A DNA stretch of 64,000 bases from Granulosicoccus sp. GTDB lineage: Bacteria > Pseudomonadota > Gammaproteobacteria > Granulosicoccales > Granulosicoccaceae. The stretch's first letter is position 1. Every line of letters begins with the position of its first letter. The DNA lies in contig JALZUD010000034.1 of the NCBI GenBank assembly GCA_023301725.1, forward strand, positions 1 through 64,000, written 5' to 3'. A program made the translations under genes and the position numbers. The notes below the pieces were generated by a model that ran no database searches, was not told the origin of the DNA, and worked only from the letters and a program-made list of their open reading frames with translations. Positions 17,581-25,534 of this stretch are shown in pieces.

Positions 17581-19773
17581 GTGAGGTTGCGATCTCAGAT
17601 GTTCCTAGCAGGAGCATTGATGCTTGTGGTGCCATTGGTGGGCTGGCAAAGTGTTAAGCAGTTGTATGTGGCATTGCAACAAACGCGCATAGATGATCAA
17701 ACGCTAAAAGTGGCGAACATGCGTTTGGCATTTTCCGAATCGCCAGAGGTGGCAAGCTGGCTGGAGCCGTCATTGACCGCAGAACAGACGACTGACTGGT
17801 ACGCCGAGCAGTCTCGCTACCCTTTGTTTGTTGATGGTTACGATGATGACTGGCGAAACCTGTTGGGTGGCTGGTATTCTTACGACTCAGCAACAAGCGA
17901 CAACAGTTTGCGGCTTCGGCTAGCCAAAAGAAAACAGCGACTGTATCTGTTTCTTAGAGTGACTGATCAACAGCTAATCTACCACTCTGTACCTGAACTT
18001 GAGACGAATCCGGGAGAGGGTGAAGTGCCCGATCGCTGGTTGCAACTTGCAAATGGCGACTCGGTACATATCGCTGTGAAGACAACAGAGGGAGATGTTG
18101 AGCATGGTTTGTTCCGCGCCATAGCACCGGGCTCAGTGGCTGCTGTGTCTGGCTCTGATCAGCCGGGTAGGCCCGCCGGTGGTACTTTATCGGGGTGGCG
18201 TGGGTTCTGGTCACGAACTGCTGATGGTTATCAATTGGAAGCAAGCATTGCGTTGCCTGCGAATGGCACGCACGTGGGTGTGGCTATTGTCGATGTTGAT
18301 ACTCCTGAAGAGCCGCGGCAACGATGGTTAGGCACATTTGATCCGCTGTCAGGGCAAGGCAACTCTAGACCAGACAGCACTATCTCATCGCGAATTTTCT
18401 TTGCCAGTGAATCGGCGCAGGAGCAGTTACAAAGCTGGACGAACAGTGGAGTCAGGTCACGCCTTTTTGATATTCGTGGTCGTCTCGTGGCTGACGTGAA
18501 CAAGCTCTACACCACGGCATTGGATGATCTTGATGACGAGGAAGCAGCCTCCTTTGAAGGGGTTCTGGATGCTCTGCTGTTCAGAGCTTTCTCATTTATG
18601 GTTGCGGACGACCTACCTTTGTTACCAGAGCAGCGTAATGCGGCTGTACGGTTAAACTTGAGCCAGGATCGACGTTTATCTGTTGGCGATGATCAGCCTA
18701 TAACAACGCGTTACGTGACTGATGAAAATGATCGCGTGCTTGGAACACTTGCCCCCATTGGGCAAAACCCGCTGCGAGCCTACTTATTGTTGGAGGCCAA
18801 CGAAGAACATGCGTCAGCGTACGCCGGCAGTCAGCTTGCAAGGTTATTCAGTATGTTGTTGCTCGTCAGTTTACTGGTGGGATGCGGCCTGCTCTTTTTT
18901 GCTATTGGTCTGTCTTCACGCATTCGTCGATTATCTCGAGAAACACAGCAGGCGGTCAGTGTTGAAGGACGAGTCAATGCTCTGTCTGGCAATGGATTAA
19001 CCGACATTGATGCGCAAGATGAAATAGGCGATCTATCGCGCAAGCTATCGTCTTTGTTATCACGTTCAGCACAATACACGCAGTATCTTGAGGCACTTTC
19101 GGGGCGACTGTCGCATGAGCTGAGAACACCGTTGTCTGTAGTCAGAACCTCTCTGGAAAATCTGGATGTAGACGCTTTGGATGAACAGTCCAGAGTACTC
19201 ATTGAGCGTGCAGAGGGCGGCGCTGTGCAGCTGGGTAGAATCATTAAAGCGTTGGTAGATTCCACTAGGCTGGAAAATAGTGTGCGCAGTGCATCGCTTC
19301 AGGAAGTAGAGCTGGGAGGCTGGCTGCGTAATGTTTGCGAAATTTATTCACAGTTGTACCCTGATGTACGCTTCGTAATAAGGCCACAGGAACTACCTGA
19401 GCTTCGTGTTAGGGCGTCTCCTGAGTTACTGCAGCAGGCTATGGATAAGCTGGTGGATAATGCCGTGAGTTTTAGCCGTAACGCTTCACTTGTGTTGCAG
19501 CTTTCTCGCGACGATACAAGGGCCGAGTCTCATGCCATGCTGGCGGTTGCCAATCAGGGGCCTGCCATCGATGAGCAACAGTGGTCAACACTGTTCGATC
19601 CCTTGATTTCGCTGCGCGAGACACCTGCGGGATCAGAGGCTGCTGATGATGATTTACACCTTGGCTTAGGTTTGTACATGGTGCGCCTCATTGCACGTGG
19701 AGTAGGTGGTGAAGTATTTGCCCGCAATCAAGATAAGTGGGTTGTGTTCGGGGTATCACTGCCTTTATCGTGA
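17581..19773 (+). CDS. pdsS: PdsS-like sensor histidine kinase with CBM9-like periplasmic domain
   Basis: 730-aa membrane kinase starting at GTG 17581. TM1 is about residues 8-28 and TM2 about 421-445. The large periplasmic part begins with a carbohydrate-binding-module-9-like segment (YPLFVDGYDDDWRN, roughly 80-275). A HAMP region follows, then the H-box GRLSHELRTPLSVVR with H512, N-box DKLVDNAVSF and G-box LGLGLYMVRLI. Size and layout match histidine kinases associated with proteobacterial dedicated sortases (TIGR03785). It is paired with the response regulator upstream and followed 12 bp later by an ABC-2 exporter that may share its transcript. The ligand is unknown; a glycan would fit the sensor fold. 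Confidence 0.85.
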   Translation: MRLRSQMFLAGALMLVVPLVGWQSVKQLYVALQQTRIDDQTLKVANMRLAFSESPEVASWLEPSLTAEQTTDWYAEQSRYPLFVDGYDDDWRNLLGGWYSYDSATSDNSLRLRLAKRKQRLYLFLRVTDQQLIYHSVPELETNPGEGEVPDRWLQLANGDSVHIAVKTTEGDVEHGLFRAIAPGSVAAVSGSDQPGRPAGGTLSGWRGFWSRTADGYQLEASIALPANGTHVGVAIVDVDTPEEPRQRWLGTFDPLSGQGNSRPDSTISSRIFFASESAQEQLQSWTNSGVRSRLFDIRGRLVADVNKLYTTALDDLDDEEAASFEGVLDALLFRAFSFMVADDLPLLPEQRNAAVRLNLSQDRRLSVGDDQPITTRYVTDENDRVLGTLAPIGQNPLRAYLLLEANEEHASAYAGSQLARLFSMLLLVSLLVGCGLLFFAIGLSSRIRRLSRETQQAVSVEGRVNALSGNGLTDIDAQDEIGDLSRKLSSLLSRSAQYTQYLEALSGRLSHELRTPLSVVRTSLENLDVDALDEQSRVLIERAEGGAVQLGRIIKALVDSTRLENSVRSASLQEVELGGWLRNVCEIYSQLYPDVRFVIRPQELPELRVRASPELLQQAMDKLVDNAVSFSRNASLVLQLSRDDTRAESHAMLAVANQGPAIDEQQWSTLFDPLISLRETPAGSEAADDDLHLGLGLYMVRLIARGVGGEVFARNQDKWVVFGVSLPLS

Positions 19774-19785
19774 GACACTAGGCGG

Positions 19786-20730
19786 ATGAATGAACCTCGT
19801 CCACCCATAATATCTATACGCGATCTCACCAAGAGTTATTCCCCTGGCGAGCAAGTGCTTAAAGGCATTGATCTTGATATTCAACAAGGAGAAATTCTTG
19901 CGCTATTAGGGCCGAATGGTGCGGGAAAGACGACACTGATATCCACTATTTGTGGTTTGGTCAGACCAACGACGGGTACGATCACCGTTGGTGGTCACGA
20001 TATTGTTAAAGATTATCGGCACACACGCAAGTTGATTGGTCTGGTACCACAAGAACTCACATTGGGAGCATTTGATGTGGTGGTTAATACCGTGCGTTTT
20101 AGTCGGGGTCTTTTTGGGTTGCCGCCAGATCATGCCAGAGTGGACGAAATACTCAATGATCTATCATTGCTGGATAAAAAAGACTCTATCGTGACGCGTT
20201 TGTCGGGTGGTATGAAACGGCGCGTGCTTATTGCCAAGGCACTTGCCCATGAACCGAAAATTCTGTTTCTCGATGAGCCTACTGCGGGTGTTGATGTTGA
20301 ACTACGCAAAGAGATGTGGGCACTGGTTGAAAAGTTGCGACGTAGTGGAGTCACTATCATTCTGACCACTCACTACATCGAGGAGGCCGAAGAGATTGCC
20401 GATCGGGTAGGCGTGATTAGTGATGGACGTTTGCTGGTCATTGATGAAAAACAGAACCTCATGAATTCACTGGGTAAGAAGCAGTTGGCCATTGATCTGC
20501 GTTCGCCTATTGAGCAGTTGCCTGAATCATTGGCACAATTTAACCTGGAACTGAGCGAGGATGGCAATCGCCTAACGTACACGTTTGATACACAAGGCGA
20601 TCGCACAGGTATTACCACACTGCTTCAGGCAGTTAGCAATGCTGGGCTGGTGTTGAAAGATCTCAATACATCTCAAAGCTCTCTTGAAGATATATTCGTT
20701 AATCTGGTGCATAGCGACAATGAACGTTGA
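19786..20730 (+). CDS. ABC-2 type exporter ATP-binding protein
   Basis: ATPase of a drug/polysaccharide-type ABC-2 exporter (YadG/NodI-like), 314 aa. Walker A is [13 protein letters not shown], the Q-loop VPQELTLG, the signature [15 protein letters not shown], Walker [13 protein letters not shown], and the H-loop [11 protein letters not shown]-terminal domain of about 90 residues follows, as in the DrrA/NodI group. It overlaps the permease gene by 11 bp. Located directly after the two-component genes, it could be one of their targets; this is inference from position. Confidence 0.93.
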   Translation: MNEPRPPIISIRDLTKSYSPGEQVLKGIDLDIQQGEILALLGPNGAGKTTLISTICGLVRPTTGTITVGGHDIVKDYRHTRKLIGLVPQELTLGAFDVVVNTVRFSRGLFGLPPDHARVDEILNDLSLLDKKDSIVTRLSGGMKRRVLIAKALAHEPKILFLDEPTAGVDVELRKEMWALVEKLRRSGVTIILTTHYIEEAEEIADRVGVISDGRLLVIDEKQNLMNSLGKKQLAIDLRSPIEQLPESLAQFNLELSEDGNRLTYTFDTQGDRTGITTLLQAVSNAGLVLKDLNTSQSSLEDIFVNLVHSDNER

Positions 20731-21481
20731 AGCCGTCAAAGCAATCTACTTTAACGAGATGCGCCGCACTCGCAAAACCTTGCTACAAAGTATTGCCTCG
20801 CCAGTGATTTCCACAGTGCTGTATTTCGTGGTTTTTGGGTCCGCCATTGGTTCACGTATTCAGTCAGTAGATGATGTGAGCTATGGTCTGTTTATTGTGC
20901 CTGGGCTTATTATGCTTTCCTTGCTAACGCAGAGTATTTCTAATGCGTCTTTTGGCATATTTTTTCTAAAATTTACGGGTTCCATCTACGAGATCATGTC
21001 AGCCCCCATTTCGTTTTTCGAAGTGGTTCTGGGCTTTGTGGGTGCGGCTGCGACCAAGTCATTTATTATCGGCACTATTATTTTGGCAACCGCTGGCTTC
21101 TTTGTAGAACTGCGTATTGCTCATCCGTTCTGGATGTTGTTTTTTCTGGTTACCACCTGTATTTCGTTTAGTTTATTGGGTTTTATTATTGGGTTGTGGG
21201 CGGATAACTTCGAGAAGTTGCAACTCATACCTTTGCTGGTCATTACGCCATTGGTGTTCTTAGGTGGTAGCTTTTATTCGGTTAGCATGCTGCCAGAGTT
21301 TTGGCAGAAAGTTACGCTGTTTAATCCCGTTTTGTACTTGATCAGTGGCTTTCGCTGGAGCTTTTTTGAAGTCTCCGATGTCAGTGTGACTGTCAGTCTG
21401 GCAATGATCAGCGTTTTTATGCTGACTTGCCTGGTTACTGTCTACTTTATGTTTAAGACGGGTTATAAGTTGAAGCAGTAA
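20720..21481 (+). CDS. ABC-2 type exporter permease
   Basis: Integral membrane permease (YadH/NodJ-like) with about six predicted helices, 253 aa from ATG 20720. The longer frame to 20684 lies inside the ATPase gene and is unlikely. Characteristic segments are [35 protein letters not shown] and [19 protein letters not shown]. It works with the overlapping upstream ATPase. Its last 29 bp overlap the 3' end of the opposite-strand peptide deformylase gene. Confidence 0.92.
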   Translation: MNVEAVKAIYFNEMRRTRKTLLQSIASPVISTVLYFVVFGSAIGSRIQSVDDVSYGLFIVPGLIMLSLLTQSISNASFGIFFLKFTGSIYEIMSAPISFFEVVLGFVGAAATKSFIIGTIILATAGFFVELRIAHPFWMLFFLVTTCISFSLLGFIIGLWADNFEKLQLIPLLVITPLVFLGGSFYSVSMLPEFWQKVTLFNPVLYLISGFRWSFFEVSDVSVTVSLAMISVFMLTCLVTVYFMFKTGYKLKQ

Positions 21482-21986
21482 GTGATGGCTTGCCGGCTTG
21501 CAGCGAGCTAAGTGTATTTCTGAACAGCAGTGAGCGAATTCTGGATACCCGATCTATAAATAGCTTGCCCTGTAGATGATCTATCTCATGCTGTAAGCAA
21601 ATAGCGTGCATTCCGGTGTATTCGCGTTCCAGTGATTCACCATGCTGATTTTTAGCTTTGAAAAGCACAGCACTGGGTCGCATGATTTTGGCAACAATGC
21701 CCGGAATAGATAAACACTGTTCCGCACAGATTGCAAACCCTGCAGTCTTTATAATTTCAGGATTGATGAGCACTTCAGGCTGGCTTTTATCCGCTGATAA
21801 ATCCATTACCAGCACCTGCTGAGCCTGTCCAATCTGAGGCGCGCACAAGCCGATACCTGAAGTGGCGTTCAACGTGTCGATCAAATGCGCCACCAGTGTG
21901 TGTGTGTTTGAATCGAAGTCGATAACCGGTTCGGCAATTTGCCGCAGGATTGGATCAGGGTATTCGACGATAGCGGTGTTCGTCAT
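21453..21986 (-). CDS. def: peptide deformylase (variant motif 2)
   Basis: Metalloenzyme that removes the N-formyl group from nascent proteins. The start [21 protein letters not shown] at 21986 is the normal Def N-terminus, giving 177 aa. Motif 1 is [10 protein letters not shown] (usual GxGLAAxQ). Motif 2 is EQCLSIPG, with Gln instead of the usual Gly before the metal-ligand cysteine. Motif 3 is [12 protein letters not shown], with both histidines and the catalytic Glu. All metal ligands are present, so activity is likely. It probably is not the housekeeping copy, since it lacks the usual fmt neighbour. It lies 10 bp after pucC. Confidence 0.9.
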   Translation of the reverse strand: MTNTAIVEYPDPILRQIAEPVIDFDSNTHTLVAHLIDTLNATSGIGLCAPQIGQAQQVLVMDLSADKSQPEVLINPEIIKTAGFAICAEQCLSIPGIVAKIMRPSAVLFKAKNQHGESLEREYTGMHAICLQHEIDHLQGKLFIDRVSRIRSLLFRNTLSSLQAGKPSLTASTYNPS

Positions 21987-21996
21987 CGTCGTCGCA

Positions 21997-23406
21997 CTAG
22001 GCCAGACTTGCGGCAGGCGCGGGTTCGCGGGCTCGCATAAGAGGGTAGGCGGCAATGATGGTAACTACTAGCAGCACGATCTCAGTGGCATAGACAGCGA
22101 CATAGCCAGTAGCCACTCCCCAAAGCTCGCTGTTGCTAGCGGCAACAGCGTTATTCACCAGATCTCGAACCACGCCACTAAACGCGATAGCAATTCCCGC
22201 AGCGGTCGCCTGCACAGCTCCCCATGCGCCAAGGGCAAGCCCTGCCTGATCGGCTGGTGCGCGGTTCATGGTGGCAGTGAGTGTTCCGTGACCAAACAAG
22301 GCTGCTCCAAAGCCAATCATAAAATTGCCAAGTAAAAATAATGCAGTGATTCCTAACGGGGCGGCTAGCATGACAAAGGCAAATGCCGGTAGACCTACCA
22401 TGGCACCACTGAGCACCATGCGGTACGGGTCGCCACCACGACCAAGGATACGAGACGCAAGGCCAAACCCAAGGAGGCCACCAAAAGCGAGCAATGCGGT
22501 TAGTTTTGTTGTTGCGCTGACAGACAGGTGAAGAACATGTCCGCCAAAAGGCTCCAACAGTACGTCAGCCATGCCGAAGGCCAGAGTGCCAACACCCACT
22601 ATAACCAGTTGCCTTACAGCATTAGCGCCGGAGGTGAATCTTGCCCAAGATTCTGCAAAGGTAGGGTCAACACTTGTGTTTTGCGTTTCTCCGCGAGTGA
22701 TGGTTTCTTGTTGCCACATAGCAATAAAGTTGAGAAATACGGTGACCACTGCTGCACCTTGAATCACTTTGACTAACTGACCTGGCGAGAATGATTCCAG
22801 TGCATAGCCAAAGACAAGAGAGCTTATTAGCATGCCAACAAGTAAGGTGACATACATCAGGCCGACCACTTTTGGATGTGATTCTGGTGGTGTAAGGTCT
22901 GTAGCAAGGGCCAGACCTGCAGTTTGCACGGTGTGTACACCAGCACCAACCAATAAAAATGCAAGGCCTGCAGAGACGTGACCAACCCAGAGTGGCCAGT
23001 TGGTTGATTCACCCTGTTGCCCCAATACCAGCAAGGCAAAAGGCATGATTGCGAAGCCACCAAACTGCCACAACGTGCCTTTCCAGATAAAGGGTACACG
23101 GCGCCAACCCAACGCGCTGCGGTGGGTGTCAGACTTATGTCCAATGAGAGCGCGAAACGGGGCAAATACTAAGGGTAGGGCCAACATCACGGCCACCAGC
23201 CATGATGGGACGTTTAATTCCACGATCATGACGCGGTTAAGAGTGCCCACTAGCAGCACTAGTGCAATTCCTACTGAGACTTGAAAAAGCGAGAGTCTCA
23301 GTAGCCGGCTAAGTGGTAAATCTTCAGTGGCGACATCTGCAAATGGTAAAAACTTTGGCCCCATGGCGATCCATGAAGCCAGCATTTTTTTTCCCGTCCT
23401 TGCCAT
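21997..23406 (-). CDS. pucC: PucC/LhaA-type BCD-family transporter, LH2 assembly factor
   Basis: 469-aa MFS-fold membrane protein of the bacteriochlorophyll delivery (BCD) family, about 12 helices. In purple bacteria PucC and LhaA are needed for assembly of LH2 and LH1. Diagnostic stretches are RLSLFQVSVGIALVLLVGTL, LNRVMIVELNVPSWLVA, FAPFRALIGHKSDTH and GWRRVPFIWKGTLWQ. A good AAGGAG site precedes ATG 23406. Its place at the end of a pucBA-containing operon identifies it as pucC rather than lhaA. The 3' end is 10 bp before the def start on the same strand. Confidence 0.94.
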   Translation of the reverse strand: MARTGKKMLASWIAMGPKFLPFADVATEDLPLSRLLRLSLFQVSVGIALVLLVGTLNRVMIVELNVPSWLVAVMLALPLVFAPFRALIGHKSDTHRSALGWRRVPFIWKGTLWQFGGFAIMPFALLVLGQQGESTNWPLWVGHVSAGLAFLLVGAGVHTVQTAGLALATDLTPPESHPKVVGLMYVTLLVGMLISSLVFGYALESFSPGQLVKVIQGAAVVTVFLNFIAMWQQETITRGETQNTSVDPTFAESWARFTSGANAVRQLVIVGVGTLAFGMADVLLEPFGGHVLHLSVSATTKLTALLAFGGLLGFGLASRILGRGGDPYRMVLSGAMVGLPAFAFVMLAAPLGITALFLLGNFMIGFGAALFGHGTLTATMNRAPADQAGLALGAWGAVQATAAGIAIAFSGVVRDLVNNAVAASNSELWGVATGYVAVYATEIVLLVVTIIAAYPLMRAREPAPAASLA

Positions 23407-23448
23407 ATCTCAACTCCTTAACAAGGTTTTACTTGTCACACAGGGTTC

Positions 23449-24249
23449 TTATTTATCGCGGGTAAGTACTGGGATACCCAGCTTTGAAGACAATGGCGTG
23501 GCATTGCTTGAAAGTAGTGGTAGTCCGAAACTGCTGTTCTTTTTAGAAGATTGCTTTTCAGGATCACTCAGAGTGTCCATACCCAGTTTGTCTGAAAGTG
23601 GTGTGGGATCATCTTTAATGAGTTTCCAACCGAACTTCGAGGACAATGGCGTAGGGTTGTCTTTAAGGACTTCCATACCGATTTTGGACGACAAAGGCGT
23701 AGGGTTATCTTCACTAAGTAGGCCGCCCATTACAGGTTCAGTGGGAAAGTACCCGGGCTTGGTTAGTTCAGGGAATGCACGCGATATCCAGCTTTTGCGA
23801 TGTGAAAGCACTGGCAATTTAAGCAATGCTGAGAGCGGAGCGGGTTGTATCCAGGTGTGGTATTCAAGTTCTGGCATGTCGCCAATGTCAACCTGCTTAC
23901 CTGTGTTGAGTGTGTCAGTACCTCGGAGTGCTTCTCCGAAAGGAGCAGTAAGTAAAACCAGCGATTGGCCGGCCTGCATGGCATCTGCGTAAACCATGGC
24001 ATGAGTGCCAGGTACCTCTGATGCTTCATGTACGCTCATGATGACCTGAGCCAGCATTTCAGTGGTATCGACACCATCTTTCTCACCCGGTACGAGCATT
24101 TCCGGATTGGCATCTTTAAACATTGAGGGGGTAATAACCGAAATGTCTTCTTCTTCGAAGCCATTAGCCTTCAGGGCATCTACGGCTTCTAGTGCATCAG
24201 CTTCTGATGCATAAGCTTGCCCGATGGGGATGAGTTTCAGTAACGCCAT
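23449..24249 (-). CDS. LH2-operon protein with stress-17M-like N-domain and PLS repeats
   Basis: I do not recognise this 266-aa protein as a named family. The N-terminal 120 residues (LIPIGQAYASEADALEAVDAL, then GFEEEDISVIT) resemble the small alpha/beta domain of general stress protein 17M/DUF1269-like proteins. The C-terminal half holds about five repeats on the pattern (N/D)PTPLSSK-hydrophobic-G. They lie at residues 137-149, 181-196, 197-212, 213-228 and 249-263; three of them are adjacent and exactly 16 residues long. No signal peptide or membrane helix is seen. An AGGAGAG site precedes ATG 24249. It lies between pucA and pucC in one operon, so a role in LH2 assembly, stability or placement is likely, but this is inference. 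Confidence 0.88.
   Translation of the reverse strand: MALLKLIPIGQAYASEADALEAVDALKANGFEEEDISVITPSMFKDANPEMLVPGEKDGVDTTEMLAQVIMSVHEASEVPGTHAMVYADAMQAGQSLVLLTAPFGEALRGTDTLNTGKQVDIGDMPELEYHTWIQPAPLSALLKLPVLSHRKSWISRAFPELTKPGYFPTEPVMGGLLSEDNPTPLSSKIGMEVLKDNPTPLSSKFGWKLIKDDPTPLSDKLGMDTLSDPEKQSSKKNSSFGLPLLSSNATPLSSKLGIPVLTRDK
23461..23709 (-). repeat. PLS-repeat region in the LH2-operon protein
   Basis: Codes for residues 181-263. Three contiguous 16-residue repeats start with DNPTPLSSK, DNPTPLSSK and DDPTPLSDK. After a degenerate spacer containing SSFGLPLLS, a fourth copy NATPLSSKLGIPVLT follows. A further divergent copy (APLSALLKLPVLS, residues 137-149) lies outside this interval. Conservation is in the Pro-Leu-Ser core and the Gly-hydrophobic end, as expected for a repeated binding peptide. 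Confidence 0.85.
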
Positions 24250-24296
24250 GATGGCTCTCCTGCTGGTGTCTGGTTGCTAATTTTTACTATGAAAAG

Positions 24297-24333
24297 CATC
24301 AACCCCGCAAGCTGTTCGCGAACGGGGTTGATG
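24297..24333 (-). terminator. stem-loop after pucA (attenuator or mRNA stabiliser)
   Basis: A perfect 11-bp inverted repeat (CATCAACCCCG at 24297-24307 and CGGGGTTGATG at 24323-24333) with a 15-nt loop begins 6 bp after the pucA stop codon. On the transcribed strand only CTTTTC follows, so termination would be partial. Purple bacteria are known to protect abundant pucBA mRNA with such hairpins. A similar role, lowering expression of the following genes relative to pucBA, is likely. Confidence 0.82.
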
Positions 24334-24339
24334 TTCTAC

Positions 24340-24483
24340 CTAGCCTCCGAAGAAGGCTGGAAACCACGTTGTGTTGCTCAAGATGGCGTAATGCACAACA
24401 AATGAAATTGCAGACACCCAACCTAAAAATAGAGGGATGCCGATTGAAGGCTTTACTACAAGCCACATTTTGCTTTGATTCAT
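24340..24483 (-). CDS. pucA: light-harvesting 2 alpha polypeptide
   Basis: 47-aa antenna apoprotein. It starts [17 protein letters not shown], as in the Rhodoblastus/Rhodopseudomonas acidophilus alpha chain. It has one transmembrane helix with bacteriochlorophyll ligand His31 (VVHYAILS) and the conserved NTTWFPA stretch. At positions 44 and 45, where 850-nm complexes have Tyr-Trp or Tyr-Tyr, this protein has Phe-Phe. It ends two residues later (GG), without a C-terminal tail. The gene starts 11 bp after the pucB stop and is followed by a stem-loop. A blue-shifted (about 820 nm) antenna is predicted from the Phe-Phe pair. Confidence 0.95.
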   Translation of the reverse strand: MNQSKMWLVVKPSIGIPLFLGWVSAISFVVHYAILSNTTWFPAFFGG

Positions 24484-24494
24484 TGTGTATTACC

Positions 24495-24641
24495 TCAGCC
24501 GAGCCACGGGGTTAGTACGAATGCCAGAAAATGCGCAACCAATGCAATCGCGAAGAAAACGCGAGCGCCGTCAATGACGTGCTTGTGCAATTCTTCTGAT
24601 TGGTTGACGGTAAGTCCTGTTGAAAATACCTGTTCGCTCAT
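24495..24641 (-). CDS. pucB: light-harvesting 2 beta polypeptide
   Basis: 48-aa antenna apoprotein with the classical pattern [16 protein letters not shown], then [16 protein letters not shown]. His37 is the expected axial ligand of the long-wavelength bacteriochlorophylls; His19 lies where the 800-nm pigment is contacted in known structures. It is the first gene of the puc operon, with a GGAG site a few bases before ATG 24641. About 115 nt of leader separate it from the predicted transcription start. Confidence 0.96.
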   Translation of the reverse strand: MSEQVFSTGLTVNQSEELHKHVIDGARVFFAIALVAHFLAFVLTPWLG

Positions 24642-24735
24642 GGGGAGTTCTCCAAAATGCCGGAACAATCAAAATACGCGTGCACCACCTGCACGCAGGC
24701 GCCCAATGCGTTGTGCAAGGACTACACTGATCTTT

Positions 24736-24751
24736 TGTGAACACATTCACA
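24736..24751. promoter_or_regulatory. CRP-type palindrome in the puc leader
   Basis: TGTGAACACATTCACA is a perfect TGTGA-N6-TCACA match, the consensus for cAMP receptor protein. Relative to the predicted start near 24756 it covers roughly +5 to +20, a position where a bound protein would more likely block than help transcription. The true start or a second promoter could change this reading. Confidence 0.65.
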
Positions 24752-24762
24752 GCGTATCTATG

Positions 24763-24791
24763 ATCGTAAACAAGCGAAATCAAAGTGTCAA
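24763..24791 (-). promoter_or_regulatory. sigma-70-type puc promoter
   Basis: On the minus strand a consensus -35 hexamer TTGACA (24786-24791) and a -10-like TACGAT (24763-24768) are separated by exactly 17 bp. This predicts transcription from about 24756 towards pucB. The -35 is itself one unit of the TGTCAA repeat array, so a bound repressor would cover the polymerase site. Confidence 0.7.
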
Positions 24792-24829
24792 CCAAGATTG
24801 TCAATTAGATTTGTCAACTTAAATTGACA
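24786..24829. promoter_or_regulatory. 13-bp-phased TGTCAA array with PpsR/CrtJ-type TGT-N12-ACA site
   Basis: TGTCAA occurs at 24786, 24799 and 24812, exactly 13 bp apart, and the inverted form TTGACA at 24824-24829. The last two make the 18-bp near-palindrome TGTCAACTTAAATTGACA (24812-24829), which fits TGT-N12-ACA, the known binding pattern of the photosynthesis repressor PpsR/CrtJ. The array overlaps the predicted -35 element. It ends only 12 bp from the ureG stop codon. Confidence 0.72.
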
Positions 24830-24841
24830 TGTCGAAAAGTA

Positions 24842-25471
24842 TTATTGACCAGCGCCCATCAAACCGCCATGTTTGACCAAATGCTGCACTATATGACTAA
24901 CTCCATCGCCATTTTTCATGTCACTAAATATGACAGGTTTGTCAACTCTGGCAGCGGCAGCATCGCTACGCATGTTGCCAAGGTTAGCCTCCACATGGGG
25001 TGCTAAGTCGGTTTTATTGATTATGAGTAGGTCGGAGCGGGTGATTGCTGGCCCGCCTTTGCGTGGAATGTCTTCGCCTTGGCAAACTGAAATAACGTAC
25101 AACGTTAGATCAGCGAGTTCTGGAGAGAAGGTTGCCGCTAGGTTGTCGCCGCCAGATTCTATAAAAATGATATCTAGATCGCTGAATCGTTTCGACAGTG
25201 TATCCACAGCGCGTAGGTTTATAGACGCATCTTCGCGAATAGCTGTGTGCGGACAACCGCCAGTTTCAACCCCCAATACGCGATCAGTAGACAGTGCCTG
25301 CATGCGCACCAGAGCTTCAGCGTCCTCACGCGTATAGATGTCGTTGGTGATAACGGCAATCGAGTAGTCGTCTCGCATGGCTTTGCATAACTGAGCTACC
25401 AGGCTGGTTTTGCCTGAACCCACTGGTCCGCCAATGCCGACACGTAAAGCGGCTCTGTTTTTATGTGGCAT
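24842..25471 (-). CDS. ureG: urease accessory GTPase UreG
   Basis: SIMIBI-class GTPase that supplies energy and nickel delivery for urease maturation; 209 aa, normal length. The P-loop is [17 protein letters not shown]. The metal-binding CPH motif is in [14 protein letters not shown]. Further motifs are [19 protein letters not shown] and the guanine-specificity NKTDLAPH. It is the last gene of the urease operon, 63 bp after ureF. Its stop codon lies 12 bp from the start of the puc regulatory array. Confidence 0.96.
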   Translation of the reverse strand: MPHKNRAALRVGIGGPVGSGKTSLVAQLCKAMRDDYSIAVITNDIYTREDAEALVRMQALSTDRVLGVETGGCPHTAIREDASINLRAVDTLSKRFSDLDIIFIESGGDNLAATFSPELADLTLYVISVCQGEDIPRKGGPAITRSDLLIINKTDLAPHVEANLGNMRSDAAAARVDKPVIFSDMKNGDGVSHIVQHLVKHGGLMGAGQ

Positions 25472-25534
25472 GTTTATGTTTTTTGAGTTTTAGATGGGTG
25501 ATGCACAATAGTGATGTAAGTTAGGCTAGGCAGA

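Noticed and set aside
23327-23992. 221-aa plus-strand open frame opposite pucC and the repeat gene
   Set aside because: It is the antisense shadow of the PLS-repeat gene and the pucC start; its own repeats mirror those of the minus strand and it has no ribosome site.
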